10,264 bases of DNA from Desulfobulbaceae bacterium. GTDB lineage: Bacteria; Desulfobacterota; Desulfobulbia; Desulfobulbales; Desulfobulbaceae. A program made the position numbers and the translations under genes. Every line of letters begins with the position of its first letter. Position 1 is the stretch's first letter. Below the pieces are notes generated by a model. The model was not told the DNA's origin, searched no databases, and saw only the letters and a list, made by a program, of their open reading frames with translations. The stretch is taken from the NCBI GenBank assembly GCA_007121995.1, contig SKJK01000100.1, forward strand, positions 1-10,264, written 5' to 3'. Below are positions 1 to 6,110 of this stretch, piece by piece.

Positions 1-66
1 GAAAAAAGGAGTTGTTGAGGCCGCGTCCCCTCAGCGAAACAGCAACCTGCAGACATCATCACAACC

Positions 67-861
67 ATGCTTGTCAGAATAGTGTTCTACATCGTTATTG
101 GCTATCTTGTTCTCTGTGCCGGAACGTTTTTCATGCAGCGGAAAATGCTCTACCTGCCGGAGACCACCTTTCTTTCGCCGGAGCGGGCGGCATCCTATGG
201 TCTGCGCCATTGGCCCTCCGTGGAACATTTCCATGGGTTTATCGGTGCTCAGGAACCAGCCGAGGTTAAGGGAACCGTAATCGTTTTCCATGGTAATGCC
301 GGTGCCGCCTTTCATCGTGGCATGTATATTCAGGCGCTGAACAGGCACAATCTCCGGGTTATTCTTGCGGAATATCCCGGGTACGGTGGCCGGGACGGTA
401 AGCCCTCCGAGGATCTCCTTGTCCATGACGCGGTGGCAACGATCAAACTTGCCCACCAGCAGTTTGGTGATCCTCTCTATCTCTGGGGCGAATCTCTGGG
501 ATGCGCGGTTGTCGCCGGTGCCCTGCGTCACACCCAGACGCCAGTGCCGGGCGTGGTGTTGTTTCTGCCCTGGGATACCCTGGCCGATCTGGCTCAGACC
601 CATTACTGGTATCTTCCAGCCCGGTGGCTGGTGCTGGACCGGTATGACAGTATCGACAATCTGCGGGAGTACCAGGGCAGGATTGCTGTTGTCCTGGCAG
701 GTGCCGATGAAGTCGTCCCTGTCCAACATGGGCAACGGCTCTACGCATCTCTGGCCACGGAAAAAAAGTTGTGGCTGTTTGAAGGAGCCAGCCACAACAA
801 TATGCCGGTCGCCCCGGAACTGCCCTGGTGGGGCGAGGTGATATCCTTTCTCTCCCGGTGA
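67..861 (+). CDS. Membrane-anchored alpha/beta hydrolase (BEM46/YfhR-like)
   Basis: The 264-residue product has one hydrophobic N-terminal segment (about residues 4-22), which should anchor it to the inner membrane, followed by an alpha/beta-hydrolase fold. The oxyanion-region motif HGNAG is at 75-79. The nucleophile elbow GESLG is at 141-145, with Ser143 as the predicted nucleophile. Asp214 (in ADEVVP) and His243 (in ASHNN) complete a plausible catalytic triad in the usual order. Length and layout fit the BEM46/YfhR group of serine hydrolases, whose substrates are mostly unknown; esterase or thioesterase activity is possible. An in-frame stop at 16-18 precedes the ATG and no other start lies between, but no clear Shine-Dalgarno is visible. 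It is not obviously linked to the metal genes. Family call is firm, substrate unknown. Confidence 0.9.
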   Translation: MLVRIVFYIVIGYLVLCAGTFFMQRKMLYLPETTFLSPERAASYGLRHWPSVEHFHGFIGAQEPAEVKGTVIVFHGNAGAAFHRGMYIQALNRHNLRVILAEYPGYGGRDGKPSEDLLVHDAVATIKLAHQQFGDPLYLWGESLGCAVVAGALRHTQTPVPGVVLFLPWDTLADLAQTHYWYLPARWLVLDRYDSIDNLREYQGRIAVVLAGADEVVPVQHGQRLYASLATEKKLWLFEGASHNNMPVAPELPWWGEVISFLSR

Positions 862-911
862 ACATGTAAAGGGAATAAGAGGAGCATCTTTCTCTCTTTT
901 TGAAGGTATGT

Positions 912-924
912 CCGATCCGATCGG
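912..924. repeat. Short palindrome with 6-bp arms
   Basis: CCGATC and GATCGG flank a single central C. It lies in the gap (862-982) between the hydrolase and the HU relic, which otherwise shows no gene and no convincing terminator (no T-run after a stem). It could be an operator or chance; nothing else supports a role. Confidence 0.25.
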
Positions 925-982
925 CCATCACTTTTGCCACAGGCCGGCAGAGGGGTGCATAGGTGTGTAAGGCCAATGATCA

Positions 983-1250
983 ATGGATAAGAACGAACTG
1001 GTAGAACGAGTGGCGCAGGAAAGCGATTTGAGTCATTATGCCGCTGCCAGAGCAAAGTATGCTTACGACCATCTCCAAAGCGCTGGCAGCAGCGGATAAG
1101 GTGCAACTCGATGGGTTTGGCTCCTTTTCGGTATGTCAGACTCCGGTGCGGAAAGGGAGTCATCCCGACTGTGGAACAATCGTTCTGGTTCCGGCAACAA
1201 AGGCGGTGCGTTTCAGAAGTAAGATAAGGGTGGGACTTGTGGTGCAGTAG
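983..1250 (+). pseudogene. Frameshifted HU/IHF-family DNA-binding protein
   Basis: From ATG 983 the frame begins MDKNELVERVAQESDLSHYA, a clear HU N-terminus, but it leaves the HU pattern after about residue 24 and stops at 1097-1099. The rest of the protein continues one frame over: from about 1060 it reads MLTTISKALAAADKVQL, then the HU hallmark GFGSF, then the arm region RKGSHP and VPATKAVRF, ending at the TAG at 1248-1250. Against the usual HU spacing about two codons are missing at the join (near 1048-1058), so a net 5-nt deletion explains the shift. A weak Shine-Dalgarno (GTAAGG, about 967-972) precedes the ATG. The DNA-binding arm also departs from the normal RNPxTG (here SHPDCG). HU proteins are small dimeric nucleoid proteins. 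This copy is probably inactive, unless the shift is a sequencing error. Confidence 0.82.
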
Positions 1251-1297
1251 TTCGCCTTGTTTGTGAGATAAAGGATGGTCTTACCTGTTGACACCAG

Positions 1298-2239
1298 TCA
1301 CACCGGTGTTGCCTGCCGTTTTCCCTTGGTTTCAGGTAGTGAACGTTGCTTGATGATCAGCACCACCAGGCCGGAAAAGATCAGCCCGATTCCAGCAAAA
1401 GCCTGGAGGTTGAGGATTTCACCAAGGATAAAAATGCCAAGCAGCGCTGCGGTCATAGGCTCAATCAGGGTTAGGGTGACAGCGCCGGCAACCTGAACTG
1501 TCTGCAGGCCGCGGGCAAAAAGCCAGTAGGAGAGGGCCAGAGTTGCCAGGCCAAGGTACAGAGCGATAAGCATGGTGCTCGGCTGCATCAACCAATCCAC
1601 ATCAATACGCAATAGGGCCGGCGACAGGATCAGTGCTCCCAGACAGACAACAATCGCTATCAGGACGTTGGGTGAATATTTGTCCAGCAGTCCCTTGATT
1701 GCCAAGGCATAGGCAGCGTACGAGCATCCTGCGCCGAAGGCCAGGAGGATCCCCAGCGGATCAACGGTTACCTCGCCACCGCTGAATCCAAGCAGGATAC
1801 ATCCGCTTATAGCCAGCGGGGTGGCCAGGTACCAGCGCCGGCCCGGGCGCTCTCCACGGAAGATCAGCCCCAGCAGTCCTCCGGCAATCGGAGCGCTGCC
1901 CATGGCGACAACAGTCCCCACCGCCACCCCGGTTTTTGCCACCGCGCTGAAATAGCAGAGCTGATAACTGGAGGTCAAGGCTGCGGCCAGCAGCAGCGGC
2001 AACCAGTGCCACCCCCGCGGTAATTGCAATTCCTGGCGCGAGAGCGCCAGCAGAAGCAGGGCCAGACCACCGATCAGCAGGCGCAGAGCGCCAATGGCGG
2101 CGGGGTCATATCCGGCGGGTGTCAGTGCCTGGGCGGTGCCAGCGGTACCCCAGAGAATCGCCGCACCAAGGACAAACCAGTTGCCTCCCGCAGGGCCGGG
2201 GCATGAAGAAGTCTGGCTGGCAAGGGTGGTTGTTCCCAT
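1298..2239 (-). CDS. EamA-family (DMT superfamily) membrane transporter
   Basis: The 313-residue product is very hydrophobic, with about ten membrane helices (roughly 21-40, 47-66, 78-96, 104-125, 136-154, 160-181, 190-210, 222-243, 251-272, 278-297) arranged as two EamA repeats of five. Typical repeat endings are visible: SAPIAGGLLGLIFRGE in the first half and EPMTAALLGIFILGE in the second. Family members export metabolites such as amino acids or other small molecules across the inner membrane; the substrate cannot be read from sequence. The tail (residues 298-313) is short and basic, probably cytoplasmic. It lies 135 nt downstream of the TlpA-like gene on the same strand, too far to be sure of co-transcription. 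The ATG at 2239 is the first good start; its Shine-Dalgarno is weak. Confidence 0.9.
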   Translation of the reverse strand: MGTTTLASQTSSCPGPAGGNWFVLGAAILWGTAGTAQALTPAGYDPAAIGALRLLIGGLALLLLALSRQELQLPRGWHWLPLLLAAALTSSYQLCYFSAVAKTGVAVGTVVAMGSAPIAGGLLGLIFRGERPGRRWYLATPLAISGCILLGFSGGEVTVDPLGILLAFGAGCSYAAYALAIKGLLDKYSPNVLIAIVVCLGALILSPALLRIDVDWLMQPSTMLIALYLGLATLALSYWLFARGLQTVQVAGAVTLTLIEPMTAALLGIFILGEILNLQAFAGIGLIFSGLVVLIIKQRSLPETKGKRQATPV

Positions 2240-2374
2240 AGTTTATTCTGGTGGGTCCGGTTGTATTCTCGATGGCAGCAGCCACATGACCGGAAATGGT
2301 TGGACGGTCAGAGGGAAATGTTTGAAGCAATGGATGCTGCCCAGGACGATGTGCCCCGTTTGCGCTCTATTGGA

Positions 2375-2893
2375 TCACAGCATCTCTCGGATCAACTCGT
2401 CCAGGTACGCGGAGGAAAACTGGCCAAGGTGATGGTAGCGGACCATGCCCTCGGCATCAATGAGCATGGTGACGGGGATGCCGGAAATACGGTAATCCGC
2501 CAGCAGGCGACGATTGACAAAACCCACCGGATAGGGGATGGCGTGATCAGCGACGAATTGCTCCAGCGCCTGCCTGCCTGTCTCCGAGGAGGGGGCGACA
2601 AATGTTACCACCTCACCATAGCGGGCATACAGCTCCTTCAAGGGCGGGATATTATGCAAACATCCCGGGCACCATGGTGCCCAGAACTCCACCAGGACCG
2701 GCCGACCTTGCAGCTCACTCAAGGTCAGTTCGCTGCCATCAAGCATGGTCAGGGTGAAATCCGGTGCCGGTTGACCGGTGAAGCCTCTGGTGGCATGCTC
2801 GCTGCGGCAGCCTCCAGAGAACAGGGCGATTGCCGCAATCAGCAGCATGGTCACGGTGGCGGCGCGGTGTTTGGCGGAAAAAAAAGATTGCAT
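2375..2893 (-). CDS. TlpA-like thioredoxin-fold lipoprotein
   Basis: The 172-residue product has a basic N-terminus, a hydrophobic segment (about 14-26) and a lipobox ending FSGGC with Cys29 as the lipidated residue, so it should be membrane-tethered and face the periplasm. A redoxin domain follows. It starts at GQPAPDFTL (40-48), has the active site WAPWCPGC (71-78, CxxC at Cys75 and Cys78) and the cis-proline GIPVT (138-142) that shapes the thioredoxin active site. Family members reduce or exchange disulfides in exported proteins, often in cytochrome c maturation or metal-protein assembly. An AAGGGA-like ribosome site lies about 12 nt before the ATG. It sits downstream of Cys-rich metal-locus genes on the same strand, so keeping their cysteines reduced is a possible role (inference). 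Confidence 0.9.
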   Translation of the reverse strand: MQSFFSAKHRAATVTMLLIAAIALFSGGCRSEHATRGFTGQPAPDFTLTMLDGSELTLSELQGRPVLVEFWAPWCPGCLHNIPPLKELYARYGEVVTFVAPSSETGRQALEQFVADHAIPYPVGFVNRRLLADYRISGIPVTMLIDAEGMVRYHHLGQFSSAYLDELIREML

Positions 2894-2942
2894 AGTTTAT
2901 TTATCCCTTATTGTCCCCGATATCAATAGCGCTTCCTGCTTT

Positions 2943-3326
2943 TCAGTACAAACTGGTACCAAGGCCGCGCAGGCTCAGGTTGCTGATGGTTCTGGTGTAC
3001 CAGATATCGTCACCGTTGTCGTGCGGAATTCACCGCATTGTCTCCAGCATGAAAAGGGACGCCGTCCATGTGGAACATCTCAGCAATAAAATCGCGCAGA
3101 GTGTAGAACTGACGTAGGTATCCTTGGCGATGATCTCTTCCTGAAGTGTTCAGGGTGACAATCGTAGAGGGGTGAATCGCCCAGGCTCCGTTCGGCAAGG
3201 GACTGCAGGCAAACCGCATACCCTATTGCCAGGAATGATGAAGTTGAGATAACGGTCTATGGCATGGCCATAAACGTGGTGAATGCGATCATGGCCTTCA
3301 GCGACGTTTATGGCATACACACGCAA
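2943..3326 (-). pseudogene. Decayed gene of unknown family
   Basis: No intact frame spans this stretch, but the minus strand gives protein-like runs in more than one frame. From TTG 3326 one frame includes VAEGHDRIHHVYGHAIDRYL. Further on another frame (about 3110-3030) contains TLRDFIAEMFHMDGVPFHAG. After a one-base shift near 3025 a third run gives HDNGDDIWYTRTISNLSLRG and ends with GLGTSLY and a stop at 2943-2945. The order and spacing suggest one gene broken by at least two frameshifts between the Cys-rich gene and the TlpA-like gene. I do not recognise the family. The alternative is chance open frames; the well-formed C-terminal run is the best argument against that. Confidence 0.35.
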
Positions 3327-3335
3327 GATATGGCC

Positions 3336-3539
3336 TCAACGCTGATCCCGGTTGCCACCACAACTGGAACAACCTTCAGAATCCTGGCCTCCCGACATCT
3401 CTGGTTTTTGCTGGATTTGAGCGCAGGAGGAAGCGCTGCAACCGCAACTGCAGCCCCGAGACTTCACGATTCGGCGGTAGAGGTACCAGATAGCGACGGT
3501 TAGGACCGCTCCGGTGAGTATATAGTCCCAGAATTGCAT
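3336..3539 (-). CDS. FeoB-associated Cys-rich membrane protein
   Basis: The 67-residue product starts MQFWDYILTGAVLTVAIWYL, a single membrane helix (about 4-21). A basic stretch YRRIVKSR follows and then a cysteine-rich tail with Cys at 30, 32, 34, 39, 57 and 60 (CSCGC, then CSSC). This matches the small FeoB-associated Cys-rich membrane proteins normally encoded beside feoB, thought to assist ferrous-iron transport, perhaps by binding metal near the FeoB pore. Two upstream in-frame ATGs exist, but the ATG at 3539 is chosen because GGAGG sits about 6 nt before it, overlapping the upstream ATG at 3551. Here it is on the strand opposite to feoAB and 2.1 kb from feoA, downstream of the DUF4198 gene. 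Confidence 0.82.
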   Translation of the reverse strand: MQFWDYILTGAVLTVAIWYLYRRIVKSRGCSCGCSASSCAQIQQKPEMSGGQDSEGCSSCGGNRDQR

Positions 3540-3583
3540 AATGTCCTCCATCCTGTTAGCGAGCGCCTGGACTGCAGGCATTC

Positions 3584-3850
3584 AAAATTGCGGGCCAAGG
3601 AGCTCCAGATTTTGGCCGATGAGGTCAATGACCCAACGCGGTGACCAGTATCGTGGCATAGGAATTTGATATGGCTGGTATGCTGGTGAAGCAGTACTTG
3701 TCTCGTTTATTGGTGGACACTTAAGAGCGGTGGCTGTTTCGTAAATGTTTACCGAGCCGGCAGGGTCACCGGCACGAAGCGGTTCCCCGGACCATGACCG
3801 GCAACAACCGTACCGGAGCGTGTCGTCTTCGGTACGGTGACCGGCCTAGA
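3584..3850 (-). other. Start-less open frame in a gene-poor gap
   Basis: The 340-base gap between the Cys-rich gene and the DUF4198 gene holds no convincing gene. The minus strand has a frame open for close to 90 codons between a TAG near 3850 and the TGA near 3584. Its end reads MPRYWSPRWVIDLIGQNLEL followed by LGPQF. The only in-frame ATG is about 25 codons from the end and no ribosome site precedes it. It shares no family I recognise. It could be a gene remnant or chance; promoter signals for the Cys-rich gene may also lie here, but I see no clear -35/-10 pair. Confidence 0.2.
3764..3842. repeat. Nested inverted repeats downstream of the DUF4198 gene
   Basis: A perfect 8-bp stem, CCGTACCG (3808-3815) with CGGTACGG (3830-3837), encloses a 14-nt loop. 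A longer-range pair, GGTCACC (3764-3770) with GGTGACC (3836-3842), overlaps it by two bases, so the two pairings compete. The structure lies about 40 bases past the stop of the minus-strand DUF4198 gene, where a transcript end or RNA-processing signal would be expected. Neither side has a run of T long enough for a standard intrinsic terminator. Confidence 0.4.
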
Positions 3851-3880
3851 TTGCTTCAGGCAGTATTTGGTGTCAATTGA

Positions 3881-4696
3881 TCAGTTGATGTCCTTAGCCT
3901 GAATCCAGATAACGGCGTCATGGGAGCAGGGATGGTCCTTGTAGGTGTAGTCTTCTTCAAGGTCCAGGGCAGCGAATCCCCACCAACCCGCCCGGGGGAT
4001 ACCAAAGGTGAAAACACCGTTGTTGTCGGCGAAGATGGTCTGCACACTGAAGGATTCCTGGGGCACGGTTACTGCTGGCTCTTCTGCGAAACTGTTGCTG
4101 TCAAGCAGCGGCTGATGGTTGAGGTATTCTACCTCGATTTCAGCATTAGGGACCGGTTCACCGTTGAGGAGTACCTGACCCTGGAAAACGTTGCCGGTCC
4201 AGCGATCATAGGGTTTTGCCAAGGGAACGATTTCCGTAGGCAGGCCGACGGGCTCGTGCCAGGCGCCGGGCTCGCCGCCGACATTGACAATCACCTTGGT
4301 ATTTTGCTTGATGTAAGCATCTTCCTTCGCCTCCCAATAGGGTTCGGGGATCAGGCAGAAAATATGGTCGCCACCCCGAGCCTGGTAGGTGGTTTCCCAG
4401 GCCTTGCCGGTATTGGTCAGGCTGGCCCATTCAATGGCCTTGAGTCCTTCCTTAAGATCGGTGCGTACCGGCTCGTTTTCGCCCCGGGTACGGATCACAA
4501 AGAATTCCTCAGGGGTGCCCATGTCCATAGTGTAGCCGGCGTCAAAAGGATGAGTAAAGACCATTTTAAGCGGAATTTGACCGCCCTGTTTCAAGGCCAT
4601 TTCTGGAGTATAGATCATCTGGAAGTGTGCGGAGGCCATGGTGGCGGCGCCGAGGACAACGGCGCCGGTCAGCAGGGAAGCGAGGGATGATTTCAT
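3881..4696 (-). CDS. DUF4198 exported protein (NikK/COG5266-like metal uptake)
   Basis: The 271-residue product has a signal peptide (1-23, ending ASA) and then a DUF4198 domain. Landmarks are the early FTHPFDAGY block (47-55), the repeat-like FQGQVLLNGEPVPNAEIEVE stretch (171-190) typical of a carboxypeptidase-regulatory/Ig-like fold, and the C-terminal GIPRAGWWGFAAL block (232-244). Family members are exported proteins linked with nickel or cobalt uptake (COG5266, NikK); linkage to Feo iron systems here suggests a metal role, but which metal is not shown. The predicted mature protein starts with histidine (His24), and further His residues at 49, 111, 147, 194, 255 and 259 could bind metal. 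AGGAG lies about 6 nt before the ATG. It follows the small secreted gene by 107 nt on the same strand, with no second promoter evident. Confidence 0.85.
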   Translation of the reverse strand: MKSSLASLLTGAVVLGAATMASAHFQMIYTPEMALKQGGQIPLKMVFTHPFDAGYTMDMGTPEEFFVIRTRGENEPVRTDLKEGLKAIEWASLTNTGKAWETTYQARGGDHIFCLIPEPYWEAKEDAYIKQNTKVIVNVGGEPGAWHEPVGLPTEIVPLAKPYDRWTGNVFQGQVLLNGEPVPNAEIEVEYLNHQPLLDSNSFAEEPAVTVPQESFSVQTIFADNNGVFTFGIPRAGWWGFAALDLEEDYTYKDHPCSHDAVIWIQAKDIN

Positions 4697-4803
4697 AGGG
4701 TACTCCTGGTTTTGTTATAAAAATTTTAAGAGGTGATGTCTTTTCCGGGGCAAAAAGCGGGGTACTCATCTGTTCAGGCTGATACCGCCACGCAACGAAC
4801 TTG

Positions 4804-5121
4804 TTACAGGACGATGTTTCTGCTCGGCACCTCAATAACATGCCCTTCACCGGCGTCGAAGAGAACGGTGAAATCACCCGCTGGTCTGGTGAAGGTGTAG
4901 GTGGAATCAGCATCCATGGCGCCTTCCATCAGGATGGATCCATCGGCGGCCTGAATGCGCATGGCTACACCAGATGCGGAGGAACCGTCGGAAAATCCTC
5001 CTTCACAAGTGATTGTGTTGTCGCCGTTGTCGAAGCAGGAGCACAGTGGGGTGTGGGCCTGGGCAGCGGCGGTGGTCATGAACAGCAGGGCCGCGGCAAG
5101 AACAAAAGGTTTTACGGTCAT
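4804..5121 (-). CDS. Small exported Cys-containing protein, DUF4198 partner
   Basis: The 105-residue product has a signal peptide (1-22, ending AQA), and the mature chain begins HTPLCSCFDNGDNTITCEGG. Three cysteines lie near the start (Cys27, Cys29 and Cys39), followed by a beta-rich part resembling a small carboxypeptidase-regulatory/transthyretin-like fold (SGVAMRIQAADGS, then YTFTRPAGDFTVLFDAGEGH). Similar small proteins occur next to DUF4198 genes in sulfate-reducing bacteria, as I recall the family; its function is not established. It is the first gene after a predicted promoter and carries a good ribosome site (AAGGAG about 6 nt before the ATG). A periplasmic metal-binding accessory role is inferred from the N-terminal His/Cys cluster and the neighbours. 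Confidence 0.78.
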   Translation of the reverse strand: MTVKPFVLAAALLFMTTAAAQAHTPLCSCFDNGDNTITCEGGFSDGSSASGVAMRIQAADGSILMEGAMDADSTYTFTRPAGDFTVLFDAGEGHVIEVPSRNIVL

Positions 5122-5154
5122 CTGGTTCTCCTTATACTGAAATGGTTGGGGGAG

Positions 5155-5160
5155 ATTATA
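5155..5160 (-). promoter_or_regulatory. Perfect -10 hexamer, second possible promoter
   Basis: On the minus strand this reads TATAAT, 34 bases before the ATG of the small exported gene. No -35-like hexamer lies at 16-18 bases, so it may act only as a weak or activated start, or not at all. Confidence 0.25.
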
Positions 5161-5184
5161 GTCCCTAAATGTTTAATGCTTTTT

Positions 5185-5213
5185 AAATTAGCCAATCCTA
5201 ATTAAGCTGTCAA
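5185..5213 (-). promoter_or_regulatory. Promoter of the DUF4198 operon
   Basis: On the minus strand a consensus -35 TTGACA (5208-5213) is followed after exactly 17 bases by TAATTT (5185-5190), a 3/6 match to the -10. It lies about 65 bases before the ATG of the small exported gene and would drive both exported-protein genes leftward. The candidate metal-regulator site sits between and over the two hexamers. Confidence 0.55.
5188..5201. promoter_or_regulatory. Candidate DtxR-type operator, copy 1
   Basis: The sequence TTAGCCAATCCTAA is a gapped dyad (TTAG and CTAA ends) extended by AATTAG (5186-5191) and CTAATT (5198-5203). It matches the last 14 bases of the known 19-bp DtxR/IdeR consensus (TTAGGTTAGCCTAACCTAA) at 12 positions. 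It covers the -10 and spacer of the leftward promoter, so a bound protein would block polymerase. A near-copy lies in the feoA leader. The regulator is inferred; none is encoded in the window. Confidence 0.55.
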
Positions 5214-5345
5214 GATTTTTCTTTGCAGTGCCTTGCAATATGATGAGTGTCTAACAAGTGGTGGGGTCGGTAAGGGAGAAGGTTACGAAGAAGTACCAGG
5301 GAGGGACGCCCCAGAGGGAGGCTGGTGACGGTGTCTGGTCAGTAA

Positions 5346-5558
5346 ATACAACGGATTCAGTCCCTGCGGCGACAGGCGGCCATTGGCGGCATTACCCTCT
5401 CTATCGGTATCGCAACGGCCCGTTGTCTGCAAGATCCCTGGGGGGAGCAGGCCGAGGCCATCCTGCGGGCCGCGGACCGACGAGTTTGCGCTGTCAAATC
5501 CTGGGGCGGTAATGGCATCAATCTGAAGCAGCTGGACTCTGGCACAAAGTCTGAGTAA
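5346..5558 (+). pseudogene. C-terminal remnant of a GGDEF (diguanylate cyclase) domain
   Basis: A 70-codon open stretch after an in-frame TAA (5343-5345) reads GGITLSIGIATA, then AEAILRAADRRVCAVKSWGG, and stops at 5556-5558. This is the characteristic end of a GGDEF domain: the (T/V)xSIGIA strand, then the AD-x-ALYxAKxxGRN helix. The normal Tyr and Arg are replaced (VCAVKSWGGNG). No start codon, no catalytic GGDEF motif and no sensor domain remain. Just upstream, another frame (5281-5316) gives YEEVPGRDAPEG, which could be the worn remains of the RYGGEEF...LLPG segment; that part is speculative. GGDEF proteins make the second messenger cyclic di-GMP. This relic lies between the two divergent metal operons and overlaps no other gene. 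Confidence 0.75.
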
Positions 5559-5602
5559 GCAGTTCATGGCACATTGATGTTGTTATGCAGGCAAAAAAAT
5601 AT

Positions 5603-5631
5603 TGACTGATAGAAAGAATTCGGATAAAAAG
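5603..5631 (+). promoter_or_regulatory. Promoter of feoA(B)
   Basis: TTGACT (5603-5608, 5/6 of the -35) is followed after 17 bases by TAAAAA (5626-5631, 4/6 of the -10). The predicted start near 5638 lies about 37 bases before the feoA ATG, and the surroundings are AT-rich. Confidence 0.55.
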
Positions 5632-5643
5632 ACAACTCTTGTT

Positions 5644-5657
5644 TTAGCATTACCTAA
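5644..5657. promoter_or_regulatory. Candidate DtxR-type operator, copy 2
   Basis: TTAGCATTACCTAA shares TTAGC-N4-CCTAA with the copy at 5188-5201 and matches the last 14 bases of the DtxR/IdeR consensus at 12 positions. It lies about +7 to +20 from the predicted feoA transcription start and 7 bases before the ribosome site, a place suited to repression. Confidence 0.55.
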
Positions 5658-5674
5658 TAATAAAGAGGGTTATG

Positions 5675-5923
5675 ATGCAGAAAAAAATAAAAAAATGCCG
5701 GATGCTGGCCGATGTCCTCCCCGGACAGAGGACCAGGATCCGCTGCCATCACGGGTGTGGCGCTATTCGCCAGCGATTGCTTGATCTCGGTTTTGTTCCG
5801 GACACCGAAATCAGCATGATCAGATGCGCGCCTCTGGGCGACCCGCTGCAGTGCAAAGTATCCGGATATAATGTCACCCTGCGTAAATCCGAAGCCTCAC
5901 TCATCGAGGTGGAGAGCGAATAA
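5675..5923 (+). CDS. feoA: Ferrous iron transport protein A (FeoA)
   Basis: The 82-residue product is a single FeoA SH3-like domain. Recognisable blocks are LADVLPGQRTRI, RQRLLDLGFVPDTEISM, APLGDPLQCKVSGY and NVTLRKSEASLIEV. FeoA is a small cytoplasmic protein needed for full activity of the FeoB iron transporter, probably by acting on its G domain or assembly. Two ATGs are adjacent (5672 and 5675). The second is chosen because the ribosome site GAGGG (5665-5669) is 5 nt from it but only 2 nt from the first. The protein is unusually rich in Cys for FeoA (five, including RCHHGC). It is preceded by a predicted promoter and operator, and feoB follows 187 nt downstream on the same strand. Confidence 0.93.
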   Translation: MQKKIKKCRMLADVLPGQRTRIRCHHGCGAIRQRLLDLGFVPDTEISMIRCAPLGDPLQCKVSGYNVTLRKSEASLIEVESE

Positions 5924-6110
5924 CCGCCGCAACAGGGCGCACAGGGTTGCCGTTGTACTGGGTGCATCAGATCCTGTCCCCTGATTCTTTGCGGGTACGA
6001 CCTATTGCGGCATTGCGATCGCCCGATGACCGGCACACAGCCGGATTTATCAGTACTGAACAGGCAGTTTTCAACCCCATTTCCGCTCCCACTGTTTCTA
6101 ATCCTCTCCC

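Noticed and set aside
31..795. A 254-codon open frame antisense to the hydrolase
   Set aside because: It mirrors the codon pattern of the real gene, has no recognisable domain and no ribosome site; the plus strand has a full catalytic triad.
2261..2929. A 222-codon plus-strand frame over the TlpA-like gene
   Set aside because: Low-complexity, domain-free translation antisense to a gene with a lipobox, CxxC and cis-proline.
3267..3314. An 11-bp inverted repeat (GCCATAAACGT / ACGTTTATGGC) as a terminator for the Cys-rich gene
   Set aside because: The 26-base loop and lack of a T-run argue against a terminator; it may be chance within the decayed gene.
3750..3883. TGA of the DUF4198 gene as a selenocysteine codon, with about 43 in-frame codons following
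   Set aside because: The protein already has family-typical length and end, there is no convincing SECIS-like hairpin directly after the TGA, and the extension has no conserved motif.
3873..3888. A 16-bp near-palindrome centred on TGATCA at the DUF4198 stop codon
   Set aside because: It overlaps the coding end, is not repeated elsewhere in the window and lies far from any promoter.
3920..4690. A 256-codon plus-strand frame over the DUF4198 gene
   Set aside because: The minus strand has a signal peptide, family blocks and a good ribosome site; this frame is its antisense shadow.
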